From NCBI GenBank assembly GCA_943737045.1, contig CALSFV010000096.1, positions 186,001 to 250,000 on the forward strand: DNA of 64,000 bases, given 5' to 3'. A program made the position numbers and the translations under genes. Below the pieces are notes generated by a model that was given only the letters and a program-made list of their open reading frames with translations, ran no database searches and was not told the origin of the DNA. Positions 24,505 to 35,519 of this stretch are shown piece after piece. Numbering within the stretch: the first letter of the stretch is position 1; each line of letters starts with the position of its first letter. This DNA comes from Parapristionchus giblindavisi (lineage: Eukaryota > Nematoda > Chromadorea > Rhabditida > Diplogasteridae).

Positions 24505-25744
24505 ATGTTGACTCGATCGATTGTTCTTCTATCCTTCACAACTCTTTCATCTGCCTTCTTCTTTGGTTGTGGATGTCAACAACGTCCTCTATGTCCCCCT
24601 GCACCTCTTTGTGCTCCATCAGCACGTAAGTGTTACTTATCACTCACCTATCACTAACATTATATGTGCTTTATTCAATTCAGCTGCTCCATGTCCTCAA
24701 CTATCTTGTGTTCCTCCTGCTCCTCTTCCCATTCCTCAAGGATATGCAGTAGCTCCTCCCCAGATTGTTCAACCTCAGATTGTTCAACCTCAACTTGTTC
24801 CTGTATACAATGCTCCTGTAAGTATCATATCTATCCTATCACTACTTCTATCATTTCATATTTAGGCTCAACAGACAGTTCAACAACTTCCTTCTGCTGG
24901 TCAATACTCTCAAGCTGGACCCATCGCTGTTGAAGCCAGTCCTGTAAGTATCTTCGTCCATCTTCATCATCATTCATACTTCATTGATCAATTACACATA
25001 TAGATTCATTCACATTATCATGATATTATCTATATCTAGGCTCCCGTCCAAGAGCCAGTAATCGAGACTCAAGAAGTAGGAGTAGCAAATGAAGAAATTC
25101 CATCATCTCCTCCTGATGTTGAATTCAATCAAGATGCCCCTCAGGTATGATTGAATAGATAGACTTGATCCTATAAGAGGATCGAGATTGAGCAACCACT
25201 TAGACTATTCATTCATCTTCATTCAAGAACCATTGTGAAAGGCTATGTATAGATATGACGTTATGAATAATACAGTTAATAATAAAATATCTAAAGTTTC
25301 AGGGAGCCGCTGCTGGAGCCAAAGTAGCTGCTGTAGATGAAAGTGAAGAATCAAATGATAAGAAAGAAGAAGAAAGAATTGTTGATGTATCGGAATTGAA
25401 ACTAACTGAAGATCCTCTATGTAATTCTGAAGATCTTAGAGCTCTTATGCTTGAGGTACTTTCTATTCCATTCCATTCATTCTATTCCATTCCATTCCAT
25501 TCAGAATATCGATGATAACCTCAATTCATCCAAGAGACTTGTTCAATTAGCTGCTGAGGCTCAGTTCGGAGGAAGGTAATTATTTCCGATCTTTGATCTT
25601 TGATCTTTGATCTCTAATCAATTATCATTCATTAGATTCGATGTAATCTGTGCCAATGGAGACTTCTCCTATGTGACTAACACTGAACTCTTCTGTCAAG
25701 AATCAAAGGGAGATGTTTCATGCTATACTTACAGACAACTCTAA
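24505..25744 (+). CDS. Ground-like (hedgehog-related) secreted protein, GRL type
   Basis: 256 residues in 7 exons: 24505-24625, 24684-24817, 24866-24943, 25040-25144, 25303-25455, 25505-25575, 25636-25744, with matching phases and introns of about 48-160 nt. The N-terminus MLTRSIVLLSF...SSA is a signal peptide. A short Cys/Pro-rich stretch (FFFGCGCQQRPLCPP) follows, then a Pro/Gln-rich linker (PQIVQPQIVQPQLV), an acidic linker, and a C-terminal Ground-like domain: CNSEDLRALM, AAEAQFGGRFDVICANGDF and FCQESKGDVSCYTYRQL. This architecture is that of nematode grl genes, secreted proteins of cuticle-forming and other epithelial or glial cells. It probably acts in the extracellular matrix. Which grl paralogue it is cannot be decided. 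A polyadenylation signal AATAAA is at about 26033. Confidence 0.9.
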
Positions 25745-27335
25745 TTATTCATTCCATAATCAATCGACCTTATACGATCTTAATTCTATCCCATGACTTA
25801 GTGTCGCTCTTTAGGACTAAGTCCGACCCTAATAACTTAAATTATTATTATTATTACTCGATTCCCCTAATTAATACGTTGTGTCGCTCGTTTCTCAGGA
25901 TGTGTAGTACTTCAATCCTTTGAGACAGCATTTCCAGTCATAAATTGATCTTTGATCTTAGGTCATATCTCCTTCCGTTGTATTGATGTTGTATTGTGCA
26001 ATCTTCTAATGAAGATCACCATTTAAAGAGACAATAAAATAATTAAAATCATCTTGTATTCATTAAAACGTCAACAAGTTCTATTATGAAGACTACATTC
26101 ATTTCTTCACTCTTCAAAGGATTATCTTCATGAGCGATAGTGTAATGACTATCCTTTCATCTCATGATCTTGTTTTTTTACTAAGACTCATTGGAAGAAT
26201 GAAAACCTGCCTTGTTCATCAATTGAATCAATGAAAACAAAAACGATGATTATATAATGAATGAAGAGAAGAAAGAGAAAAGGAAGAAGATGGGGATATA
26301 AAGTGTATCTTCATCTTGTCTTTTTATGAAAAACTTAAGTGTTCATTATGGAACTATAGAGGAGATGAATACTTTATTACGAATTGATACAGATACATGA
26401 AATGAACAAATGAATGAACAAATGAATGAACGAATGAATGAACGAATGGATGGATAAATGAGTGATAAGAGAGTCCGCAACTATTTCTTTCACAATCGAA
26501 GTTGGTTTAAAATGATGCTTGTATTTTTATATAATCTAGTTTAAAAGATTGAATTTAAAAAAATAGAAGTTGCGGACTTTCTTAAAAGAATAAAGAGTAT
26601 GGAAGGAAGAGGCACATTGTGACTAATTAAATAGAATGAATAGAGGTGATAATTGTATTAGAAGGAATGAAAAGAACAAAAAGGAAGGAAATGAGTGAAA
26701 TCAATTGAATGAGAAGAGAATATAGAATATGATATGGGAAGAGTAGTTAGAGGAAATGATATATTTATTTAATGAATTGAAGCCCAGAGAAGGATCATGA
26801 ATACACAGTTGATGAATGAAGAAATGATCTTTATTGATCCTTCTTTGATCGATAAAGTACATGTGAGAGGTATAAGGAGGTCTACGTCTGGTTGATCTTT
26901 GATCTTTGATTTTGATCGAACAACTAATGAATGGATACGGTAATAGAGAGAGAAAGAGTCACAACCGGGGAGGGCATCACAAGGAACTATTAGAAGTAGA
27001 TAAAGATGAATGAGAGAAAGAAGAAAGGAATGAATAAAGCAAATGAAGAATAGACAAGAAGACTTCGTATATAGATATGAATAGGTTGAGAGACGAGGAC
27101 TGGGTATGATTACTGTAGATATATGAAGGGATGATTACGGTAGAAGTAAAGGATGATTACTGTAGAAGGAAGGTCTGATTACTGTAGAAGTATATGATAC
27201 GAATATGGAAAATAAGGCAATATGGGGGAAAGAATAATCTTTGTAATGAAATGCATTGGATGAGTGTTTAAATGAACATTAAAAGAGAATTATCATTGAT
27301 CATTGATCTTTGATCTTTTGATCTTTCATTATATC
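25745..27335. other. 3' flank of the GRL gene and intergenic DNA
   Basis: It holds the GRL 3' UTR, including an ATTATTATT-tailed stretch at about 25790-25865 that may be a decayed retroelement tail, tandem tetranucleotide GAATGAATGAAC-type sequence at 26400-26460, a small MITE (26472-26578) and clusters of the GATCTTT motif at 26890-26925 and 27298-27325. No gene is seen. Confidence 0.5.
26472..26578. mobile_element. Small (107-bp) MITE
   Basis: The terminal inverted repeats AGTCCGCAACT and AGTTGCGGACT are exact. The interior is AT-rich and non-coding. No target duplication was resolved. Confidence 0.55.
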
Positions 27336-30300
27336 TTATAGATTCTTAAGATCATTAGTTCCTAATGGAGTATTCGCTCCAAGTGAGAAAGCAGACATTC
27401 CACTACTAGCAATAGGAGTTAATCCTGTTGTTTGATTCAATATATTTGATGGTGCGCCAACACCTCCACCTTAATCAAATATTATTGATTGATTGTATTG
27501 ATTGAATGAACTAACCAAATGAAGGCATTCCGAAAGAAGAGAAAGTAGGAGCTCCATTATTGAATGGGATATCTCTAGATGGAGTAGTTAGAGGAACGGG
27601 ACCACAACCAGAGGATATTGATCCAATACTATCCAATTTAAATTCACCTGGTCTCTGAAAATAGAGATTCATATTGTGAGTTTGATACACTGAATAAAGG
27701 AATACGAATAGGTATACAGTGACTCATTTTGCTCCCCGTGATCCATTCGCCCGATAGGGTATCTCTATTCTGCCAGATGTACCAAAGAACCCTTTATTTT
27801 CGATTATAATTATCATTCACAAAAAATCTAAGGAAGAGCTTCATCTTTCTCTGCCTTTGTACACTCTAACGATTGTGAGCAATCACTACAACGTCTCAAA
27901 CCTTACAATAATTAACACAAAGGTAATTATTTTATGGATTATGATAAACTAAAAATACACATAACGTCATTCTCAACTAAAATAAAACATAATAAAATAG
28001 ATAAATGTACCTCAAGTTCCTCTCTTGAATTGATCTGAGTCAATGTCTTTTCTCTCATCAATTCTTGATCTGGCATTTCTATTTTCGGAAGCTGTAAAAA
28101 TCCAATTAAATCATTTGAAAATAAAAAAAAATGTTAATTTTCAGAAAATCTTATATAAATCGAACCTTTTGCTGTGGTTGTCCTCCTCCTTGAATGAATT
28201 GATTCGATTCATCTCCATGACTTCTTTTCGTTCCTCGATGACTATCATATTGTGGAAAATAATCTGCCGAATCTGAAACATATTTGTGTACATATCATAA
28301 GGAACTGTCTGGAAAGTACACGTAAGGTGACGTAAATTGAGAAAGATCATATTATTCTTGTAGACAGGAATTGTGGGCGGAGTCAGACAAAAGAACGAGA
28401 GGAAAAATGACAACGGTTAATGGAGGATAGAGAAGGTTAAAGGAATAGAGTACCTCTAGGTGCATTATGTCTCAATTGTCCGGGATATGTATTCTCTATT
28501 TGATTAGGTTGTTGTGGTTGTTGAATATGATGAGAAACAGGAGGAATTGATGGAGGAGGAAGAACTGTTCTTGATGATGATGAAGCTCCTGATGTTGTGT
28601 AACCTATGATTATTGAGTTATTGATTGATTCATTTATTGATTGAGTGGTTACCTCCACGAGAAGTATTCATATTGATAGGAACATTATTAGCCACTCCAC
28701 AATTGTTGATGATCTTTTGTCTTTCATCTTCAGACATTTTACACTCATGACTACGTAGGAATTGTTGAAGGCGAAGAACCTTAAAATGATATTATATATA
28801 TTTATCGACATGCTCAGCATGAAACAATACAGGTTTGTAAATCAAAGAGAATAGATCACATAACACTCTCGACATATATTTATATTGAAAGAGGGTATAT
28901 TTGGGCAGGGATTGACTATATGGGAAAGAAGAAGGAAAGAATGATAGAATGGGGCAGAAAGAGGGGGGGTATCTCTCATTGATGGGAGCATCCATCAATG
29001 AGAGATACCCCCTCTTTCTGCCCCATTCTATGATAAATATATTAAATATGATTATTTAACGTTATTATTTAACCTTTTCAGATAATTGACTGATCTCTTC
29101 TCGTTTATTCTTTGCTTCTCTTTTGAATTGATCTACTTTTTCTTGTAATTCACTCATCAATTGAAGACGACGAGCTCTGAATGAGAATGAATGAGTAAAT
29201 AAGTGAATGATATCACATTGATTGGATACATTACGGTAGTATCTTGTAGTCAATCGAGAGAGGAAAAGGGAGAGGGAGAGGGAGAAAAGGAGAGGGAGAG
29301 AGAGGAGAAAGACATACAATTGAAGTGAATGAGAGATAGACTCTATATATATATTTATCGACATGCTCAGCATGAAACAATACAGGTTTGTAAATCAAAG
29401 ATAATAGATCACATAACACTCTCGACATAAATTTATAGTGAAATAGGGTAAAGTTGGATAGGGATTGACTATATGGGAAAGAAGAGGGAAAGAATGATAG
29501 AATGGGGCAGAAAGAGGGGGGAATCTCTCATTGATGGGATCATCCCTCGCACGTGTCACTGGTCCGATATATAGATGAAGTGCTGGAACCGAGCAGGACT
29601 TGTAAGGATTAGAGATAGTAGCATCAATAGTGAGTAGTGCATAGGATAATCGGTGGAGGAGGCCGATCTTATTGAGTGACACGATTGAATCTCTAAGATG
29701 GTCTTACAATGAGAGATGCAATTGGGGAATGGTAGGAGCTATTGGGTCAAAAAGAGAAAAGATGAAATAACTAGGATGCAAAAAGAGTAGGGTATTCACT
29801 ATTCATTAATAACGATTTGAACTGCGAATGTGACTCGGCTGATAATATACTAGGTGGTAATCTATTCAGCCATCTAATAACTCTCAGGGGGAAAGAGTTA
29901 TATCTAATACTATTTCTAGTGAACTCTAATGAGAGGCCATAAGAGAAGCTACGGGGTCGGGTCGGCTGAAATCTAAAGAATGTTTCGATCGGAATGATCG
30001 ACTCTCCATAAAGTATCTTTCTCGCGAGGAGAAGATCACTTACCACCCTTTGCTCACTTAGAGGCTTCATTGAGAGTGCTTTCAATCTATCAGGATAAGA
30101 AGGAAGAGATTCAGGAGAGACGTGGAAGCAACGGTAGAAGACAATACGAGTAAAAAGGCGTTGAACCTTTTCAAGACGAAGACTGTCTTTAGACGTGATA
30201 GGATACCAGAAAGATGATGCAATTGAGAGATGAGGAAGGACATAGATAATATAGCATTTGACTAATATTTCAGGAGAGTTTACAGAGACAGCTTTGAGGA

Positions 30301-32282
30301 GAAGATGAAGAGCAATTTGAGACTTAGTTATTCTATCATCAATGGAAGCACTGGGACGAAGGGTGGACAATATTTGAACACCTAAGTCGCGCACTTGGGA
30401 CAAGAACTCAAGAGGAGAATTATTGATTGAGTAGGCAGAGATCAGCGAGCGAGAACCGATACGAATTAAATGACATTTGGGAGCAGAAAGAGATAGTTGA
30501 TTGATAACAGTCCACTTATGGAAAGAATTAATGGCATTTTGGAATTCAGAGGAAACAGAGGGATGGGAAGACTTATCAAAGGATACATACAGTTTAATGT
30601 CATCAGCGTATGCTTGAATCTTAACATTTGGGAACGAGGATAGGCAATATGAGATATCAGCAATGTATAGTATAAAGAGGATGGGACCGAGAACGGAGCC
30701 TATCTGTACACATTAAGTACTTCTACAGTAATCTTCATTCATTCATTCATTTCATATCATTCAATACAGTAATCAAACTTCAATCAATCAATATAATGAA
30801 TGAATACCTGCATCTTGCAGCAGCCTCCTTATTTCTTTGTCTTCTCTTAACTTTCTTATCAACTTCATCAGCATCCATATCATCATACTGTAATGATTAT
30901 TGATTGATTAGATCTCATCATATCTATCTATACAAACAATATGAGTCATCTACACGATCAATTCTATCCATTCCATACTGACTCACCGACTCCCCTCAGT
31001 CTGTTCCCCCTCTCCCTCTCCTTTTCCTCTCCCTCTCCTTTTCCTCTCCCCTCCTTCTCCATTCTCCCCTCCCACTCCTCTCATCCAGATACAGTTATCA
31101 GTATATCAAATAGCTTCGTATCTTCTTCATTCGTCATTCATATTTGACCATAATGAGTAATACTCAATAATCCGGTCACTTCCAATGGAAAAGTTCATTA
31201 GATTCCATACTATTCAATCACTCCACACCCCCTCTCCTCTCACTTATATGTTTATCTACTTCATCACCATATACTTTAGTTACTAATCAATGTATTAATT
31301 TTGTCTTAAATTGAACAAGTCTTTCAATGGGAATACGATCGGTTCTATCAGTTAGTATTCCTATTTCATGATCGTATAGAAATTCAATAACAAACTTTTT
31401 TTTTCAATTTTTTTTATTTTTTATTAATTTTTCATAAATGTAAAAAGTAAAGGACGCGTTATTCAAGGCGCACGAAGTCCTGCGGGAGAACACTAATAAT
31501 TCATTTCATGCGGGGGAAACATCAAGAAGGAAAATTTGCGAAAAATATAATAAATATAAAATAAAGTAACCATATTATCCATTTCCTTAGGTCTTCGTCC
31601 ACCTGATCTTCGTGCACTTATTCCCATAGAGGGGATAGACGATGATGGGGCTCCTTGATAGACAGTCGATGGAAAATGAGATTGAGATAATGGATTCAAC
31701 TGAAATCAATATCGTCTCAGATAGAGTTACGGTAATTGTTAGTAAGACTATATGAAATGATCCATAAACTATACCTGAAGAGGGAAATCGGTTTGGAAGA
31801 AAGGAATCGGTGTTCCAACGCAGTTATTAGTCTCGGTTTGTTGAGGTCGCTGAAAAAGATCAAAGATCATTTGGAATGAATTGAAGTTCGATGAATAGAT
31901 AGATCTTCTCTCCATTTCCCTATTCCCCAAACTATTCGTCCAATTGACACTAAAGGAGTCAGTTCATCAACAATGTTGTATATTGTAGAAGCAATGGATT
32001 GATTAGTTATCAATGATCTAATAATCAATAATATACAGTAATATAGACTACCGTAGTAGTTGTATTAGAAACAACTTGATGAAATGGAGGAGGAGAACGA
32101 AATTGAAAATCATTATTGAGTATTGGATTTGATTGATGATATAGAGGATACGATGAGGAGGAGGAAGAAGAAGGTTGAGATTGATGAGTAGAATGAGATG
32201 AAGAAGTAGATGGTAGTTGATTGTATTGACTAATTGATGGACGATTTATAGTCCAAGAGGAAGGAAGAAGACGACGACTCAT
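27336..32282 (-). CDS. Fos/ATF3-type bZIP transcription factor
   Basis: 451 residues in 11 exons, coding order: 32282-32052, 31849-31775, 31699-31571, 30887-30808, 29176-29074, 28779-28653, 28603-28454, 28272-28166, 28091-28011, 27654-27516, 27469-27336; phases agree. The N-terminus is Ser/Gln-rich. The basic region is KRRQRNKEAAARCRARR, split by a 1.6-kb intron inside the Arg codon. The zipper follows (LMSELQEKV...ISQLSEKVLRLQ) and then FLRSHECKM, which aligns position for position with the Fos-family post-zipper Cys-Lys motif. The C-terminus is Pro/Gln/Gly-rich, like an activation domain. A nuclear, DNA-binding role (AP-1-like sites, probably with a Jun partner) is inferred from the family. 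It resembles nematode fos-1, but orthology is not proven. Intron 4 contains a LINE (29346-30705) and intron 5 a LINE fragment (28794-29034). Two upstream exons may be alternative starts. Confidence 0.85.
28794..29034 (-). mobile_element. Truncated LINE 3' fragment with inverted tip
   Basis: 28794-28994 repeats, with about 10% differences, the 3' end of the LINE at 29346-29550. Its distal 40 bases are followed by their own reverse complement, making a hairpin at about 28947-29030 (arm GGGGCAGAAAGAGGGGGG... with loop GAGCAT). Such an inverted 5' piece is the known outcome of twin priming during LINE insertion. It lies in the intron between exons 5 and 6 of the bZIP gene. Confidence 0.65.
29346..30705 (-). 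mobile_element. 5'-truncated non-LTR retrotransposon (LINE) with reverse-transcriptase remnant
   Basis: On the minus strand the reading frame starts within the RT palm: GSVLGPILFILYIADIS, then the catalytic box QAYADDIKLYVSF (about 30610), then the thumb/C-terminal region with SQVRDLGVQILS and IRWLNRLPPSILS, ending near 29771. A roughly 420-bp 3' UTR ends in a TA/TTTA-rich tail at 29346. The frame is shifted between the palm and the 210-codon part, so it is not intact. It looks like a CR1/jockey- or RTE-like lineage; the clade cannot be set by eye. It inserted in intron 4 of the bZIP gene in the same orientation. Confidence 0.8.
31455..31490. repeat. Dispersed repeat, copy 1
   Basis: The core GTTATTCAAGGCGCACGAAG followed by TCCTGCGGG matches a second copy at 33109-33140 with few differences. 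Both follow AAAAGTAAA. It is probably the end of a larger, unrecognised repeat family. This copy lies in an intron of the bZIP gene. Confidence 0.5.
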
Positions 32283-33108
32283 TGTGTAAGTATAGAAGAT
32301 GAGGTGAAGAGGGAGAGGGAGAGGGACAGGTAAAGAGGGAGAGGGAGAGAGAAGGAGAGGGAGAGGGAGGAAAAGGTACTCTACTCAACTCTATTCTCTC
32401 TCACTTTGATATAGTCTCTATACAATTGATGAGTCATTGAAAGTTGAAAGAGAAAAGGAGAAAAGGAATGAATATAATGATGAATTATGGAGTTGAAGTT
32501 GATATGATCATTATACTAATTGGTTTCAAGTTATTCTAATATGTATTTGGAATAAACACTTGAGAATAAACCACATGTTGATAAAGTTATGCATTTATAT
32601 TTTCTTTTAATAATAATATTATTTATTTATATATTCTGTAATGGATGAAATATCTATTCCTTTTCTATTTCATTTCTCATCATTCACTTCATCTCATCTC
32701 TCTTCTTTCTCTTCTCTCTCTTTTCTCTCATAGATTACTGTATCTTCTTCTTCTTCTCAACCAATGCAAACATTCATAAAGATATTGAGAGAAACAACGA
32801 CGTTTGATAGCAGATCACTACTTCATATCCTAGAGGTAGAGGGAGAGGGAGAGGGAGAGGGAGAGGGAGAAGGGCAGAGGTAGAGGTAGAGGTGGAAGGG
32901 ATTAATCATATCCTGTAGATATTATCAATAAAAGATGATTCAGACCTATTTGGACCCTTATCAATCATATCCATTGTATGAACCATAATGCGGGTATTAA
33001 ATGTATTCTAATGGATTGGATCTATCCCCTACTCTCTATACTTTACATATTATATCTACAACGTTTATCCCCATATTAGGTGCAGTGTAAATGTAAAAGT
33101 AAATCCCG

Positions 33109-33140
33109 TTATTCAAGGCACACGAAGTCGTGCGGGTGCA
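33109..33140. repeat. Dispersed repeat, copy 2
   Basis: The core GTTATTCAAGGCACACGAAG followed by TCGTGCGGG matches the copy at 31455-31490. It lies about 40 bp upstream of a separate palindromic MITE at 33181-33402. Confidence 0.5.
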
Positions 33141-33180
33141 ATGTAACATGCAAATAGTTTGTAGCTTAGTTAATAAGAAA

Positions 33181-33402
33181 CTAATATGGTGTTAAAATCT
33201 TGGAAAAGTAGATGGAAAAGTAAAAGTTAGTGTTAATTTTGTTACTGTAAAAGTAGTTGGAAAAGTAGGAAAGCTTCGTAATTGACAAACTTTATCAACA
33301 AAAATCACTTTACGCGAGTTTCCAACTTCTTTTCTAATCACAAAATTAACACTTCTTTTCACTTTTCCATCTACTTTTCCAAGATTCTAACACCACATTA
33401 GT
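33181..33402. mobile_element. Palindromic MITE (~220 bp)
   Basis: The left end CTAATATGGTGTTAAAATC and continuation TTGGAAAAGTAGATGGAAAA is complementary to the right end (TTTTCCATCTACTTTTCCAA, GATTCTAACACCACATTAG) with few mismatches. The interior keeps partial pairing. It is non-coding. Confidence 0.7.
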
Positions 33403-34336
33403 GTTCTTTTCAGTAATTCTTTAAAAATATGCTTATGATGAGACTTGTAAATAAATATATTTAAGCTGTCTGTCCTTCATTTGAATAATATTTTAATAAT
33501 TCGCTCCAATCTGTGAAGTCCCTCTGTACTACTCATACTACTCTTCTTCTTCCATTTCAACGTTTAAATGAAAGACAAAGAAAACTTTGAAGAGATAAAA
33601 AGAAGAAGACGACGAGTTGAATAGAATGAGGAGTAGAAAAAAGTAGAGGAAGGGGATACAGACGAAGAAGGAGAGGGAGAAGAAGAGGGAGAGGGAGGGA
33701 GAGATCCAGAAGGAGAGGGAGAGGGAGAGAGAGGGAGATCAAGAAGGAGAGGGAGAATGGTACAGAAAAAAGGAGGGAATAATTTCACACTTAACAAGTA
33801 GTCTGTGAGAGTAGAATAAAAGAGAAGATTCCAGAATGATCATAGATGTGATTTGTATGGGAAAATGAAGATTATTAGGATGAAAAATGAGAAGATTCAA
33901 GGATAGAAGAATTACTGTTGGAGAGTATTCACTTAGTAGATTGATCATCTCATAGAAATATCGAAGAATGATCTAGCTTTTTTTTAAATCTAGGTAGTTT
34001 TCGCACAATTAGTTAAAGCTTATTAATTAGTTAGTATAAATAATGATCTTAAAGAGAATTTTTTTGAATGGCAGTCTCCCTTTAATTATTTGGTTAGTTA
34101 CTAACGATCCACAAAGAAATAACATATTGCAAGAATATCCATAAAGATGACAAAATATCTCCATTAATATTACCTAACTTCTAACCATATCTTTAGTAAA
34201 AACAAAAGTTAAAAGTTGTGTTAAGAGGAAGAAGCTTGGGTGAAGTGGAGATGATAATTCATATTATTGAATGTTAATGATAAAGCATATTGATTATTTC
34301 ATATAAGCAGTGCATTAATGAATATAAATTGTATAC

Positions 34337-34579
34337 CATATCAAGAGATAGAAATAGAGGCCATCCATATCCATATCCTGTATTGAGTCCATATTGATCA
34401 GTTCCATAATATTGATAATGTGAAGGAGTATCAGGAGTTCTCTCAGGTAGTTCAGGTTGTGATGGAAGAGGAGGAATAGATGAAGGAGTTGATACTATGA
34501 CTGATTGAGTTGATGATGTATCGAATGAGAATGATGAAGGACGAGTAAGAGATGAAGGAGATGATGATGAAGTATACAT
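34337..34579 (-). CDS. Candidate alternative first exon of the bZIP gene
   Basis: An 81-codon open exon starts at ATG 34579 (MYTSSSSPSSLTRPS...) and ends ...GYGWPLFLSLDM at a GTATAC donor in phase 0. Composition is Ser/Pro/Thr-rich, like the N-terminus encoded at 32282-32052. It could splice directly to bZIP exon 2 (31849), which begins in phase 0. No other downstream exon on this strand would accept it. Alternative first exons are known for nematode fos-1, which makes this attractive, but the link is inference. A GA-rich microsatellite (34680-34785) lies just upstream. Confidence 0.45.
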
Positions 34580-35397
34580 TGAATTGAAGAAGAAAAGGGG
34601 GAGGAGAAGAAGAATGAGTAACTACGATGAGATATCTATGATGATGATCCAACTATGAACGAAATGAATGATTCTTCTGATGAAGAGGAACAGAAAGAGG
34701 CAGAGGGAGAGAGGAAGAGGGAGAGGCAGAGGGAGAAAGGAGGAAGGAGAGGGAGACAGGAAGAAGGAGACAAAGGAAGAGGGAGAGATTACGGTATGCT
34801 CCTCCCACTCTCATATATAGGAAGAATCTTCACTTCTATCTTATACTTCACTATACAAACGATGATATTGATACTTATCATGAATATATACTCTCATATC
34901 ATTCATATGTATTGATCTATCAATCAATCAATAATATACTTCATCTCCTTATTGATTAACCTTTTCCAATCATTTTTTCCGCTCCTCCCTTTCCACCTCT
35001 CTTTCTCTACCTTTCTCTACCTTTCCCCTCCCTCTCCTTCTCCTTCTCCTTCTCCCTCTCCCTTTTCTACCTTTCCTCTTAAGTCTCCATTGTATCTTTT
35101 CTCTTCTTCTGCCTCTGGATGGATGAATCAGTGAGAATGACGAAGACGAAGAAGAAAAAGGAGAAGAAGAAGAATGTCAGAACAATACCTTTCCCCTCTT
35201 GTATTGAACCAATACCAATATCGTTTGTTCAAATTGATCAAAGATCAAATATCATAGATATTGTTTATGAATACTGTAATAACTACGCAACATGGTCAAG
35301 CTCGAATATCTACGCAGATAATTTCAGATCAATCAAAGTTCTGATAAACTTCTTAAAGAAGTGGACCCTTGAGTTTGCATGACGGACTCTAGCAACG

Positions 35398-35519
35398 ATT
35401 AAAGGGAGCGTTACCTCTCTCAACGGTCTCTTCATTGCACACACTATTTCTCTGTTCTCTAACAACGAGAGAGCGTAGAGCGTTGAAGAGACCATTGACA
35501 AAGGTTTCGATCCCTTTAA
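35398..35519. repeat. Short foldback repeat
   Basis: TTAAAGGGA and AACGGTCTCTTCA on the left pair with TTGAAGAGACC and TCCCTTTAA on the right. It is about 122 bp and non-coding, MITE-like. Confidence 0.45.
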
